This document shows positions 46,264 to 57,203 of a stretch of DNA of 64,000 bases, piece by piece. A program made the position numbers and the translations under genes. Location of the stretch: positions 61,318,001 to 61,382,000 of the forward strand of contig OZ231126.1 of NCBI GenBank assembly GCA_965153355.1, given 5' to 3'. How positions within the stretch are numbered: the stretch's first letter is position 1; every line of letters starts with the position of its first letter. The DNA comes from Flaccisagitta enflata (Eukaryota; Chaetognatha; Sagittoidea; Aphragmophora). The notes under the pieces were generated by a model. The model ran no database searches, was not told the origin of the DNA, and worked only from the letters and a program-made list of their open reading frames with translations.

Positions 46264-46430
46264 CAAGGCCTTAAAAAACAAGTGACACGGGGTCACAATA
46301 TCGTTGCGGACGGGTGGTCAGGGGCATCCAACCCCATCCACACCCCAATCCCCGACCAATACTCACACATACACAAAAAGTATCGAAAATGCTCGTTTTC
46401 CCTCTAGAGTTGCATGTCCGCAACTAAATT
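46262..46430 (+). mobile_element. HINE-like element, TTGCGGAC subfamily, starting at the SET-B stop codon
   Basis: Begins AACAAGGCC overlapping TAA 46261-46263. It has the tag (C)GTTGCGGACGGGTGG at about 46302, a reduced internal tract without GACC repeats, and ends AGTTGCATGTCCGCAACTAAA. Nine bases of the tag match the complement of the right hairpin arm. Confidence 0.7.
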
Positions 46431-46587
46431 ACTATCGCTTGTGTCGTCCAGAAGGTCTCGTCGTTGCTAAATATCTCTGTTAGTTTCTCGAGGTTTCCTC
46501 ATAGGCACGATTGGTTTGAAATTCGGTTTTTTTTGCGCAGGCGCGTGCCTCATGTCGTTGAATATTTTGCTCTTTCACTTTTCCAAC

Positions 46588-46589
46588 AG
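46588..46589 (+). promoter_or_regulatory. Candidate (trans-)splice acceptor upstream of MRTO4
   Basis: TTGCTCTTTCACTTTTCCAACAG is a strong pyrimidine-AG acceptor 70 bp before the MRTO4 ATG, with no obvious upstream cis exon. It could accept a spliced leader or a 5' UTR exon. Confidence 0.35.
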
Positions 46590-46659
46590 ACCCGCGGGAA
46601 GCTTTAATAATCATTTTAAGCTCTCTAAGGGATACGTCGGGGATTAACTGTTGTTAACC

Positions 46660-49600
46660 ATGCCCAAGTCGAAGAGAGAAAAACAAATTTCATTGACCAG
46701 AACTCAAAAGAAGGGACTGGAGTTGAAGCAAGATGTGATTCAGAAAGTGAAAGATGCCGCGGATAAATACGCGCGCGTCTTTGTCATTCGCGTCGAGAAT
46801 ATGCGCAACAACAAACTCAAAGAAGTCCGAGAGGAATGGCATCACAGCAAATTCTTCTTTGGCAAAAATAAAGTCATGGCCTTCGCGCTTGGTCAGTACC
46901 AACTTATTGTCTCTTGCACACTTGTGTGCAGCTTATACGCTTGAGTGCTACTTCTCAATGGGTTCTGGGGCTTTAGTACATAACATGCTCTGTATAATTG
47001 TTACATAACTGCGTAATAGGTCCGATGATTGTTATGTTCATTAGTCTAGTCACGCACATGCTACAGTGGTGATGGTTTTCCATTCTGTCGCATCGGTATA
47101 GTCTGATCTGACTTAGCGTTTGAAGTGACCTTCGCCTTTCTTAAGCTGATTTCAATCATTTTACACCGCCCGTGGTGAGGCAGCACGCGTGGTCGCGTTA
47201 AAACGAAAGCGGATTTCGTTAGCACTTTGACGTCCATGACCTGGTTAAGTCTGCTTTGTCGGTATTAACTACCTCCTCGGTTGGAAACCACTTTTTGTCC
47301 GCGACGGAATACCATTCCGACGCGGACTATAATTCGAGGCGGGTGGGTGTCGTCGTTGTTGTCGTCGTCCACACTTTTAAAAATGGGCTAACTTTTGAAC
47401 GCCTTGACCAATTTGCTTCATATTTGGTGGGAAGTTGTACTAGGGTAAGCCGCTTTGCGGCCTATGCGTATGTTATGATCCGACCCACCCAACCGGCCCA
47501 ACCAGCCTACCAGCCTAAAAGTGAAAAATGTGCATAACTTTGGCATTTTTCAACCGATTTGGTTGAAACTTGGTATGTAGTCTCTAAATGGAAGGACTCA
47601 ACATATGTATTTGAATTGTAAAGATTTCAGCATGCTAACCCGCCAAACCGGCCTACCACCCAACCAGCCTACCAGCCGAAAAGTGAAAAACGTGCATAAC
47701 TTCTGCATTTTTCAACTGATTTGGTTGAAACTTGGTATGTAGTCTCTAAATGGAAGGACTCAACATGTGTATTTGAATTGTAAAGATTTTAGCATGCTAA
47801 CCGGCCAAACCAGCCTACCACCCAACCAGCCTACCAGCCGAAAAGTGGAAAACGTGCATAACTTCTGCATTTTTTAACCGATTTGGTTAAAACTTGGTAT
47901 GTAGTCTCTAAATGGAAGGACTCAACATATGTATTTGAATTGTAAAGATTTTAGCATGCTAACCGGCCAAACCGGCCTACCACCCAACCAGCCTACCAGC
48001 CGAATAGTGAAAAAAGTTCATAACTTTAGCGTTTTTCAACTGATTAGGTGTAAACTTGGTATGTTTTCTCTAAATGGAAGGACTCAACATATGTATTTGA
48101 TTTGTAAAGATCTTAACAAGCTAACCGGCCTACCACCCAACCAGCCTACCAGCCTACCAGCCTACCACCTTAAAAGTGAAAAATGTGCATAACTTGAACA
48201 ATTCTCAATCGATTTGGTTAAAATTTGGTATGTAGACTCAAAATTAAATGGCTCAACCTATGTATATGAACAAAGCAGCTTATCTCACAACCCCTATTTG
48301 ACCGCTATTTGACAAGACCATTTGACAATACTGTTTGACGACGGTATTTGAAAATGGTGTTTGACAACACTTCGACAACACCATTTGACAACGCCGTTTG
48401 ACAACGCCGACAACATCGCTGTTCGACAACATCGCTGTTCGACAACATCGCCGTTCAACATCGGCCGGCGACAACATCGCGTTCGACAACGCCATTTGAC
48501 AACGCTGTCCATAACGCCGTTTGACAACGCGCGTTGTTTAACATCAACAACGCCAGTCTGACAACGCCGTTCGACAACGCATGACAACGCCGCTGATAAC
48601 GCTTGACAACGCCCTTGACAACGCTGTCTGACAACGCCGTTTGACAACGCCGTTCGACAACGCCGTTTGACAACGCCGTTTGACAACGCCGTTTGACAAC
48701 GCCGTTTGACAACGCCGTTTGACAACGCCGTTTGACAACGCCGTTTGACAACGCCGTTTGACAACGCCGTTTGACAACGCCGATTGACAACGCCGTTTGA
48801 CAACGCCGTTTGACAACGCCGTTTGACAACGCCGTTTGACAACGCCGTTTGACAACGCCGTTTGACAACGCCGTTTGACAACGCCGTTTGACAACGCCGT
48901 TTGACAACGCCGTTTGACAACGCCGTTTGACAACGCCGTTTGACAACGCCGTTTGACAACGCTGTTTGACAACGCCGCTTGACAACGCCGTTTGATAACG
49001 CCGCTTGACAACGCCGCTTGACAACGCCGTTTGACAACGCCGTTTGACAACGCCGTTTGACAACGCTGTTTGACAACGCTTTTGCTAACGCCGCTGACAA
49101 CGCCGTTTGACAACGCCGTTTGACAACGCCGTTTGACAACGCCGTTTGACAACGCCGTTTGACAACGCCGTTTGACAACGCCGTTTGACAACGCCGTTTG
49201 ACAACGCCGTTTGACAACGCCGTTTGACAACGCCGTTTGACAACGCCGTTTGACAACGCCGTTTGACAACGCCGTTTGACAACGCCGTTTGACAACGCCG
49301 TTTGACAACGCCGTTTGACAACGCCGTTTGACAACGCCGTTTGACAACGCCGTTTGACAACGCCGTTTGACAACGCCGTTTGACAACGCCGTTTGACAAC
49401 GCCGTTCGACAACGCCGTTCGACAACGCCGTTCGACAACGCCGTTCGACAACGCCGTTCGACAACGCCGTTCGACAACGCCGTTCGACCCCAGTCGCGGA
49501 CCCATACTCTTTCAAGATTTTTCAAATTTCATCCAATCCAAAATCTCTCTCAGGTAAGAGCGAGACGGATGAGTATAAAGACAATCTGCATCGAGTGAGT

Positions 49601-50147
49601 GGCTGCCTCCGTGGCCAACGCGGTTTGTTGTTCACTAATTCCACCAAAGACGAAGTGACCAAGTGGTTCGAGTCTTACGCCGACGTTGACTTTGCGCGCA
49701 CCGGATGCGTCGCCGAGCAGGAGGTCGCCCTCAAGGAAGGACCCCTGGAGCAGTTCACCCACTCTATGGAACCACAGGTATTGACTTATATCAAATCGAA
49801 GAAGATTTTAGTGTTATTCGTTTCGCTTGCTCTCCTATTAATTAGTTTTTTTCTCAACCCCCCTTCACCCTGTCCTTTAGTTACGCCAATTGGGTCTTCC
49901 CACGAAGCTGGTAAAAGGCGTGGTGACGTTGACTCAAGACTACGTCGTTTGCAAAGAAGGCGACGCGCTAAAGCCGGAACAAGCGCGTATTCTCAAATTG
50001 CTCGGTCATCAAATGGCCGAATTTAAGATCCACGTGACGGCGCTTTGGTCCAACGACGGGACTTTCGAGCTCCTCGAGGAGAACGAAGACTTTGACGGAG
50101 GTGCCAAGGACGGTGGATCGGACGGAGAGAATGAAGAGGATGACTGA
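46660..50147 (+). CDS. MRTO4: mRNA turnover protein 4 homolog (ribosome assembly factor)
   Basis: Exons 46660-46891, 49554-49777 and 49881-50147, all in phase (240 aa; human MRTO4 is 239). The start is ATG 46660 ([20 protein letters not shown]). Diagnostic segments are [70 protein letters not shown] and LTPEQAR-like [13 protein letters not shown]. Known role: MRTO4/Mrt4 is a nucleolar relative of ribosomal stalk protein P0. It holds the P0 site on pre-60S particles and is later exchanged for P0. The C terminus is acidic (ENEEDD), as in the family. Intron 1 (2.66 kb) contains a 2.2-kb tandem-repeat element; the other intron is 103 bp. The stop is only 179 bp before RPL22. Confidence 0.97.
47297..49501 (-). 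mobile_element. HINE/pearl-like element with two internal tandem arrays (MRTO4 intron 1)
   Basis: The left edge is the same 31-base hairpin as at 42944 (47297-47327, one loop base different). Next come a short (GTC/GTT)n tract and about five or six ~160-bp units (to about 48280). The right part is a 13-bp minisatellite. The right edge GTCGCGGAC (49493-49501) is the complement of the outer hairpin arm over nine bases. Together with 42944-44256 this defines a subfamily with a GTCCGCGAC tag. Confidence 0.65.
48299..49490 (+). repeat. 13-bp minisatellite (GACAACGCCGTTT)n
   Basis: About 80-90 head-to-tail copies of GACAACGCCGTTT, very homogeneous in the right two thirds and more diverged at the left. 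The variant GACAACGCCGTTC dominates the last ~100 bp. Because 13 is not a multiple of three and no frame of the minus-strand unit contains a stop, all three minus frames stay open. That yields overlapping spurious ORFs of 403, 323 and 202 codons. Confidence 0.95.
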
Positions 50148-50326
50148 TGTGGTGGAGGGTGCGGACGCTCGCGTTGTTGTTATGGGACCAGTTTTCTCTC
50201 ACCTTCTATTTCGATGTTCTCTTCGATTTGTTATTTCTCTCTTTCTCATCTCCCCGTTGTTTCTTTTTTAGGGTCACCAGGTTTTAGATATAAAAACTTT
50301 TAAAATCACTAAATTTTGGGTGTAAA
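50148..50326 (+). promoter_or_regulatory. 179-bp MRTO4-RPL22 spacer with pyrimidine tracts and a candidate acceptor
   Basis: It holds CT-rich runs (TTTCTCTCTTTCTCATCTCC) that could be a TOP-type initiator, then TTGTTTCTTTTTTAG|GG with the AG at 50270-50271, 55 bp before the RPL22 ATG. No AATAAA is present. This allows either a compact TOP promoter with a 5' UTR intron or polycistronic transcription with trans-splicing. Confidence 0.4.
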
Positions 50327-51442
50327 ATGGCTGTCGGTGCTGCGAAAAAGGCTGCGGCGAAAGGAAAGGGCGGTACCAAGAAGAAGATCCAGCACAAGTT
50401 TATCCTCAACTGCACTCAACCAGTCGAGGATGGCATCATGGACGCCGCCAACTTCGAGAAATATCTTCACGAACGTATCAAGGTTGGTTCCATGATTGTC
50501 CTGATGGTAGCTACTCGGAATGATAGGTGCGGTAAAAATTTCTTGCAACCTCTGTACCGAGTATATATTGTGCTCCTTTGTCCATTCATTTAGGTCAACG
50601 GCAAGACCGGAAACCTCGGCTCCAACGTTTCTATCGAGAGAAATAAGTCCAAACTCGTTGTTACCGCCGATATCGCTTTCTCCAAGCGCTATCTCAAGTA
50701 TCTGACTAAGAAGGTGAGTGCAGCATTTCATGATAGAAATTGGAATTTGGTTACAACAAGGTTACGTGGATTTACTATGATTACAGCCACATTGCTCCTT
50801 AAAAGTCAACAACTGGTTATCCCAAATGCGCCGCACTCACTTGATATCAGTCTGGCTTTAATCTCTACATCTGCAGCCCAGACTAGGCTTAGGGCCTTGG
50901 GCTTGGCTATGTTGCGTGCCGTTAGGCTAGGCTTGGCTTTTAGGATGCAACAAAGATTCTGCAAGTAAAAAAGCGCGATGTAAAGGTTCCTTGGTTGCCT
51001 GGTTGGTGGTGTTTCCCCTTACGTAATCACCTCTCTCGATAAAAGCACGGTCAAGTTAAGGCAAATGAATGCGACTCGCTTGATTAAGAACTTGTGAATG
51101 AACGTTTTTTACGAATGAAAGAATGAATGGATGGATGGATGAATAAGAGAATGAAAATGAATGTGGTAAGGTGATAGTAATGAGGAAGTACGTCAGAATC
51201 AGCCGTTTTGCACTAAGAACGTTTGCCCGACAGACCGATGGACGGACGGACGGACATGACCTCTTGTAGAAGTGCGATGACGCACTTAACAACCTCGCGT
51301 TTTCCAATTCAATTTTTTTCAGTACCTGAAGAAGAACAATTTGCGTGATTGGCTTCGCGTGGTGGCCTCGGCCAAGGACTCCTACGAGCTACGCTACTTC
51401 CAGATCAACAATGAGGAAGAGGAGGAAGAGGATGACGACTAA
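50327..51442 (+). CDS. RPL22: 60S ribosomal protein L22 (eL22)
   Basis: Exons 50327-50482, 50594-50713 and 51323-51442, all phase 0 (131 aa; human is 128). The start [20 protein letters not shown] is Lys/Ala-rich. The conserved body includes [54 protein letters not shown] and [20 protein letters not shown], with the acidic tail [10 protein letters not shown] typical of eL22. It is a component of the large cytosolic subunit. Intron 2 contains a degenerate AAGTGCG-type element. Its spacers to MRTO4 (179 bp) and BUB3 (367 bp) are short. Confidence 0.98.
51054..51292 (+). mobile_element. HINE-like element, AAGTGCG subfamily (RPL22 intron 2)
   Basis: The 5' end is eroded (CAAGTTAAGGCAAATGAATG, then CGACTCGCTTGATTAAG). 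The 3' end is well preserved: GACGGACGGACGGACATGAC, then AAGTGCGATGACGCACTT. Internal ATGAATGGATGGATG and GAAAATGAATGTGG blocks are the inverse of those in the copy at 52372-52650. Confidence 0.65.
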
Positions 51443-51809
51443 ACCAGAACACAAAAGTGGAAAAAAGTTCTATGGAAGAATGAACTTTTCAAAATGCTGT
51501 TCATTCTTTTCTATACATTTGCAGCCTTTGAATATAATGAAAACGAATATTTTTGTCGACAAGGAAGGGGGAAAGATACGAGAATTCAGAATTGTTAAGT
51601 TTCATTCTTGAGAATTGACCTGGTGTAATGATTTTCTTCAAATGTTATCTTTTAAAAGTTGATTTCAAATTGAAAGCCTTTCACCGCTTCCGTTAGTGCC
51701 AACAAGGACTTTTCGGAACACATTCCCACCGTGAAAAAGAAAACATATTTGCTGTAAGGGTTTTTGACACTCTTCGCGTCCCTGACTGAAAAAAACAACA
51801 AAAACAAAT

Positions 51810-54800
51810 ATGACGGAAAACTTGAACGAGTTTAAAATCGGGCAACCCCCCACAGACGGGATCACTTCGCTCCAATTCTCCCCCAACTCCTCCCAGTATC
51901 TCTTGGTCTCATCATGGGACTCGTCCGTTCGATTGTACGACATCAACGCGAACACCATGAGGATTCAGTACAAGTAAGCGAACTTCCATGTTCGATGCGG
52001 TTCTGTATACTTGCGTGGCATCAGAACTCTGGGACGCTTGCTTCTTTCGTCTTGCACAATCCGTCGGTCGGTCTGGCTGTAACTTTCACGACGTTTTGGG
52101 GCGTTTTTTGCTCCACTGCCCCTACTCAAAGGCGTAACCGATATGATCACTACCTACACACCTGCCAAGGGTGAATGTTTCAATGCCTTATTGTTAATGT
52201 CTGCGGAAAATTTTTGACAAAGCTACTACTAACCAGCACGCAATAACGCCTTTGTGCATGAGGTCTGGTTTTATTCACTCTTTTTGCCAATTTAATTTAA
52301 AAGTCCGTAAGTTGAAATTCCTTTTTATGACTTTTTTCCTGTCGTAAAAATTTCTCGACGTTCAGATCCGATTTTTAAGTGCGTCTTCGCACTTCTATAA
52401 GAGGTCATGTCCGTTGGTCGGTTGGTTGGTTGGTCGGTCGGTCGGTCACGCAAACGTTTTAAATGCGCAAAACGGCCGATTCTGACGTATTTCTTCACTC
52501 CTATCACCTTTTATGCCTCACCACATTCATATTCATTCATTCATTCAATCATTCATTCATTCATATATTCATTCATTCATCAAAAACTTTCATTCACAAA
52601 ATCTTAATCAAGCGAGGCGCACTTATTGGCCTTCACTTGGCCTTGTTTTTCCATGTTATCGTCTTGCTCCAGAGAATATTTTGTCTTTTTCTTTTCTCTT
52701 CCCCCCCCCCCTTCTATTTCTACTCTGTCGTTTTTTTTCGTCTAGTAACGCGACTTCAATTTTCTTTTCGAGTTCGATTTTTATGCTGTTTTCCTCCTGA
52801 GTTATGTTTTTCTTCCGAAAACGCTTACTTTGCAAAAACAAAACCTGAGCTGAGAGTCAGAGCTGGAATTTTTTGTATGCGTTTGTCAACAAGTGCGATA
52901 GCTCTCATTATGCAGGGGGGGCCGGCAACCCCCAAAACATGCCGTAAGAATTAATTTTTTTCTTGATTCACACAAACTCATGTCCAACTAAGAAGAATCT
53001 GCTGTCAAATCAATTCTTACGGCCTAGGAAGATAGCTAAAATTTATTTTAGTAATATCAAAAATCAAGAAAACCAGATTGCAATGGCAATCGTCACAGAA
53101 GAGATTGAGGAAACATTTTAGTGTTCTTAACAAAACGCAGCAAAGGATAACTCATCAATGTTTCACCACATGCTTAACTGCACTATGACACACAAAAATC
53201 GGGTTTCGTTAGTAATCAAAGATTACAAATTGATCAAAGAATTTCCTGATAGTGACTTTTTTGGACCATATAAAGTAAAAAAATCAAAACTAAGTGGTAG
53301 AATTTGTTTCAAAGAAAATAGTCGTACCCTAAAAAAGCTCTTTAGACATTATCAGCCTCCTTCCTCCTCTGCTCATTATGTGTAGGCCACGTGTCCGATT
53401 TGTCTGGCAGTTATCTAGATCCCCCAATCCGGTTCTTTCCTCATAATTAGTCCTGTTAATTCTTCCATTCAAGGCACACGGCGCCGGTGTTAGATTGTTG
53501 TTTTCACGACGCCGTTCACGCCTACAGCGGTGACTGCGACAACAATCTCAAAATGTACGATTTTAACGCCGGCCAGGAAAAGACAATTGGCAGCCACCGA
53601 GCGCCCATACGATGCGTCGAGTATTGCTCGGATGGCAATGTCATCGCCACAGGTACACGTCTTAGGTCTTTTTAGGACATTCTTGATTACGCCCGTACAC
53701 ACTGTTTTGAAACTCAACTGTACAATTGAACAGATATCGGGGGGCCATTTGTATGTTTTGTGGATTTCTGTTATTGCCCAAAGAAAAAAGTTATCCTTTC
53801 AGACAAATTAGCGTCACACTTGTGTCCATTAAAGCGGGTTGTAACTGTACCAGTTTCATATTTTGCTTATTCTGCTGTGCATATTTATTATTTTGTAATG
53901 TCTTCTACAGAAAGGACCTTAACAAGAGGTGAGGAGGGACCCAAATGTTTAGCAGGCCCCCCCCTACAGCTTACATGGTTCAAGCAATTTTCTCACTTCC
54001 AGTGGCGGTTGACACCCTAGGTGGATACAATTGGCGCCACCATGGCGTTTTTTAAATTTCCACCTAGAACATCCCTAAATTTTCAAAATTAGTGGAAAAA
54101 GTGTTCATTTTTTGGGGGGCAAATTTGGACAATTTATCTAAATCTAGGGGTGTTCTAAATGGAAATTCAAAAATCGCCACGGTGGCGCCAATTGTATCCA
54201 CATAAGGTGTCAACCGCCACTGGAAGTGAGAAAATTATTTGAGCCATGTGAGCTGTAGGGGGGGCTGCTAAACCTTTGGGTCCCTCCTCACTTCTTATTA
54301 GGGTCCTGTCTGTAAGCAATTTCATATCCCTTTGCCGACTGCCCCCTCTCCCTAAAATCCGTTGTTGCAGGTAGCTGGGATTCTTCAGTGAAAATTTGGG
54401 ACCCTCGATCTGGATCGTGCGTGGGGACGTATCAGCAACCGGATCGCGTGTACGCCATGACCGTGTGTGCGGAGAAGCTCGTCGTGGGCACGGCCGGTCG
54501 CAAAGTTTGGATCTGGGACATTCGCTCGATGAGTCAAGTGCAACAAAAGAGAGAATCCTCACTCAAGTACCAGATCCGATGCATCAGAGGCTTCCCGAGC
54601 AAACAGGGATACGTTTTGTCCTCCATTGAGGGTACGTGCTGGATCAGGATGCTAGTGCTCTTAACTTGTCCCAGTTTTTAGTCGCGTGCTACGCGACTTT
54701 ATGACCCGCTGTGTCATTCGGTCAGTTCGTCGGTCGGTTGGTCCGTTGGTCCGTCCGCGTTAACTTTTACTGTTTTACATCGTCTCAAGTCATATTAAGT

Positions 54801-55913
54801 CAGTTTACATTTTGATTTTTTGTTTTTTAGTCTTGACGACCGCACGCGACTTAAAGGTGTTTGCCTTGTTTTTTAGCATTCGCCACATTACAGTTCACTT
54901 TACTTTGTACAATAATGAGTAGATCTAATAATGTATTTGTTCTTCTGTGGGAGAAACTGCGCATTAGATGAACGATTAACAAGTCGCGCAACGACATCGC
55001 TCTTTCACTTCAATTGTCAGTCATCGACTCAATTTTGAGTCACCAATCGATCATTATTCATCCTTTATAACCGTCAATCATTTTCTTGAAGGGCAGATTC
55101 GCTGCCAACTGCGTATTGAAGAAATTTTCACAATATATTCAAACTTCTGTTTCAATATTTCCTCCATTTTTCTTTCGATTCACTTTCGGGCACTTGACTT
55201 GTAAAGGAGAAGATGGGATGATTTTTTTCAAAGATGACTAATATTAAGAAGCTAGATTCGTGGATTTCTTGCCCCTTTTTCACAGGTCGCGTGGCCGTCG
55301 AATATTTCGATCCTTCGCCGGAAGTGCAAAAGAAAAAGTACGCCTTCAAATGTCATCGAATCAAAGAAAACTCTGTGGAAATGATTTATCCCGTCAATGC
55401 CATTGGTAAAAACAAATTTCGCGCTGGGCCGGGAACGAACTATTGGCTTTTTAAAATCTCATCAGTGTACGAAAGATATCGGAGTGATTTTTTCGACCTT
55501 CAATACTTTTGACGACATGGCTTTATTTCTATTTATCTAACTTTTTTTCTTCTTCAGCATTTCACAATCAGTACAACACGTTCGCTTCGGGCGGCTCTGA
55601 CGGGCTAGTCAACATTTGGGATGGATTCAACAAGAAGCGTCTTTGTCAGTTCCACAGATATCCTACCTCCATTTCCTCCTTGGCGTTCAGTCACGACGGA
55701 TCTGTCCTAGCCATAGCCAGGTATAGAAGCTGATGCATGATTAACTGAGCGAGACTTGAGGGGTTTGAAGAGCTTAAAAAAATACTAGCCCTTCCTATTC
55801 GTTTCCCCTTCAGCTCTTACATGTACGAGGACGAGTCGCAAGACGACAAACAGCATCCGGACGATGCCATCTTCATTCGCCGCGTCACTGATCAAGAGAC
55901 CAAACCCAAATAA
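51810..55913 (+). CDS. BUB3: Mitotic checkpoint protein BUB3 (WD40)
   Basis: Six exons: 51810-51973, 53474-53652, 54371-54631, 55286-55405, 55558-55720 and 55814-55913 (328 aa, the same as human BUB3). Every intron is GT-AG and phase-consistent. Signature segments are [105 protein letters not shown] and [11 protein letters not shown]3 is a seven-bladed propeller that binds phosphorylated MELT motifs of KNL1 and the GLEBS motifs of BUB1/BUBR1 at kinetochores in the spindle checkpoint. Introns 1-3 carry transposable elements. Truncating readings such as 53487-53675 are intron read-through only. Confidence 0.98.
52372..52650 (-). mobile_element. HINE-like element, AAGTGCG subfamily, intact copy (BUB3 intron 1)
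   Basis: On plus: TTTTTAAGTGCGTCTTCGCACTT (hairpin 52377-52394), TCTATAAGAGGTCATGTCCG and GGTTGGTTGGTCGGTCGGTC. A (CATT)n-like tract follows, then AAGCGAGGCGCACTTATTGG and CCTTCACTTGGCCTTG. The tag AAGTGCG in element orientation equals the complement of the right hairpin arm. This copy serves as the empty-site reference for the nested MITE at 44431. Confidence 0.8.
52660..53460. other. BUB3 intron 1, right part; no gene supported
   Basis: Pyrimidine-rich then AT-rich intronic sequence. An open frame at 53158-53385 (75 codons) has no recognisable domain. Confidence 0.4.
53905..54318. repeat. Foldback element in BUB3 intron 2
   Basis: The arms are about 53911-54090 and 54130-54318. GGACCTTAACAAGAGGTGAG/GAGGGACCC pairs with GGGTCCCTCCTCACTTCTTA. 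Likewise CAGTGGCGGTTGACACC pairs with GGTGTCAACCGCCACTG, and GATACAATTGGCGCCACC with GGTGGCGCCAATTGTATC. The arms are about 180 bp with a short spacer. No protein is encoded. Confidence 0.8.
54675..54872 (-). mobile_element. HINE-like element, AGTCGCGTGC subfamily (BUB3 intron 3)
   Basis: On plus: TTTTTAGTCGCGTGCTACGCGACT (hairpin) and a GTCGGTCGGTTGGTCCGTTG tract. The end is CCGCACGCGACTTAAAGG then TGTTTGCCTTGTT. In element orientation the tag AGTCGCGTGCG matches the complement of the right arm over ten bases. Confidence 0.75.
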
Positions 55914-56220
55914 GATTCATCCGGGCTGTTTCTGTCCCCTCACAAAGACTGATACACTCCACGATACTAACGATACGTCGGAAAGATAAACAGTTAAACA
56001 TTGTTGACGATATAAAGCTTTTCATCGCGCCATTGCTTCTTTATCATCGCCGCCCACGTTAGAGTTTATTTGGACTGTCAACAACCCTCTCCTTATCTCT
56101 CGATTTCAACGTGATATCTTATACCCTTTGTGTCAACGATCGAGTTGTGCAACGTTGCTTTACGGAAATATACATTCTGAATTTTCTGATTATCATTTTA
56201 ATGTTACATTTTTTTTGTTT

Positions 56221-56223
56221 TAG
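56221..56223 (+). promoter_or_regulatory. Candidate (trans-)splice acceptor upstream of TMEM17
   Basis: ACATTTTTTTTGTTTTAG is a strong pyrimidine-AG 40 bp before the TMEM17 ATG, with no evident upstream exon between it and the BUB3 stop at 55913. Confidence 0.35.
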
Positions 56224-56263
56224 TAGTTTTAACAACCGTTGAGGATGCTTGGAAGTCATAGCC

Positions 56264-57176
56264 ATGGCGTCAATCTCCACCACTGCTCGTTTCCGACAAG
56301 CTAAGCGCGATGTGGTCGCTTCCTTGGATCCCTTGTTCCCCGGTACGATACGTCCTGCATACCGGCATAGACTTCAAATCGTTGTGGCTTAGCACGATTC
56401 TTTTTCTAAAGATTACCAACGCTAAGTCAGAAGACACTCGCGTGTAGTTTAGCCAAGTTTCCTGACCCCCTGCTGTCTTGTTATTCAAACACTTTCCCAG
56501 GTGTCAAGGAGCTGTCAGACGACTCGAAAAGAAACTTCATTGACTTGGGTTTGGCCCAAAACCGTTGCATGAGCAACCTTCCGCTTCAAATGTCCCTTTT
56601 TTTCAACGTGTGCTACTTGCCATTTTGGTTGATTTGCACTAGTTCCGTCGTTTCGCTGAAGTTCAATAGGTATGGATGCGTTTCCGTGAGCTGTCTTGAA
56701 TTTTCGTGTTGCTTTCTGAACATTCTGAATTCCAAATCTTGCGCTCATATCCATGTATGTGCAGAGTGGAGCTGATTTACCAAGTGCTGTTGACGATCAT
56801 CCTCATCGCTTTTTCATTGCTCGAAATTGGACGTCTTTATCTCGGTTATTTGGGGAATTTGTTGGAAAAAGTGCCGGAGTTATCGGGCTTTTGGCTCCTG
56901 ACCTTGATCCAAGTGCCGGTTTTATGTTTTTCGACGTTTTATCCAAACTTTCTCTCGCTGCCGTTTGAACAAGCGTTGAACTTGGTTCTCTTGGCATTCC
57001 TCGTGGTGGAAATTCTCTGTGGTTACGTGGCCAACAAGACTTTAGTCAAACATCAACTTCACAAGTTTCACTTACTGCAGTTTACCGAAGCGGAGGAAGA
57101 GGACAGAGGGGAAGGAGTGAATCAACCTGAGACACTACACCCGCTGCAGTCCGTTCCTAACAGGAAAGGCGATTGA
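56264..57176 (+). CDS. TMEM17: Transmembrane protein 17 (ciliary transition zone)
   Basis: Exons 56264-56342, 56501-56669 and 56765-57176 (219 aa; human is 198). The start is ATG 56264 (MASISTTARFRQAK). Four hydrophobic segments are visible: LPLQMSLFFNVCYLPFWLIC, YQVLLTIILIAFSLLEIGRL, GFWLLTLIQVPVLCFSTFYP and ALNLVLLAFLVVEILCG. The motif RLYLGYLGNLLEKVPELSGF is the TMEM17 family signature. In known systems TMEM17 works in the MKS/B9 complex at the ciliary transition zone, which gates membrane-protein entry to the cilium. Its presence says the organism makes cilia. The stop lies only 27 bp before the PIGP start, and no AATAAA lies between them. Confidence 0.93.
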
Positions 57177-57203
57177 AACGATAAGTAAAACTTTGGGGAA
57201 ACA

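Noticed and set aside
48299-49490. Possible CRISPR array
   Set aside because: Direct head-to-tail 13-bp units without spacers, in a eukaryotic intron.
48294-49525. Minus-strand ORFs of 403, 323, 202 and 146 codons with repeating [13 protein letters not shown]
   Set aside because: Pure translation of a 13-bp minisatellite that has no stop in any minus frame.
53158-53385. 75-codon ORF in BUB3 intron 1
   Set aside because: No recognisable domain, and BUB3 exons 1 and 2 join perfectly without it.
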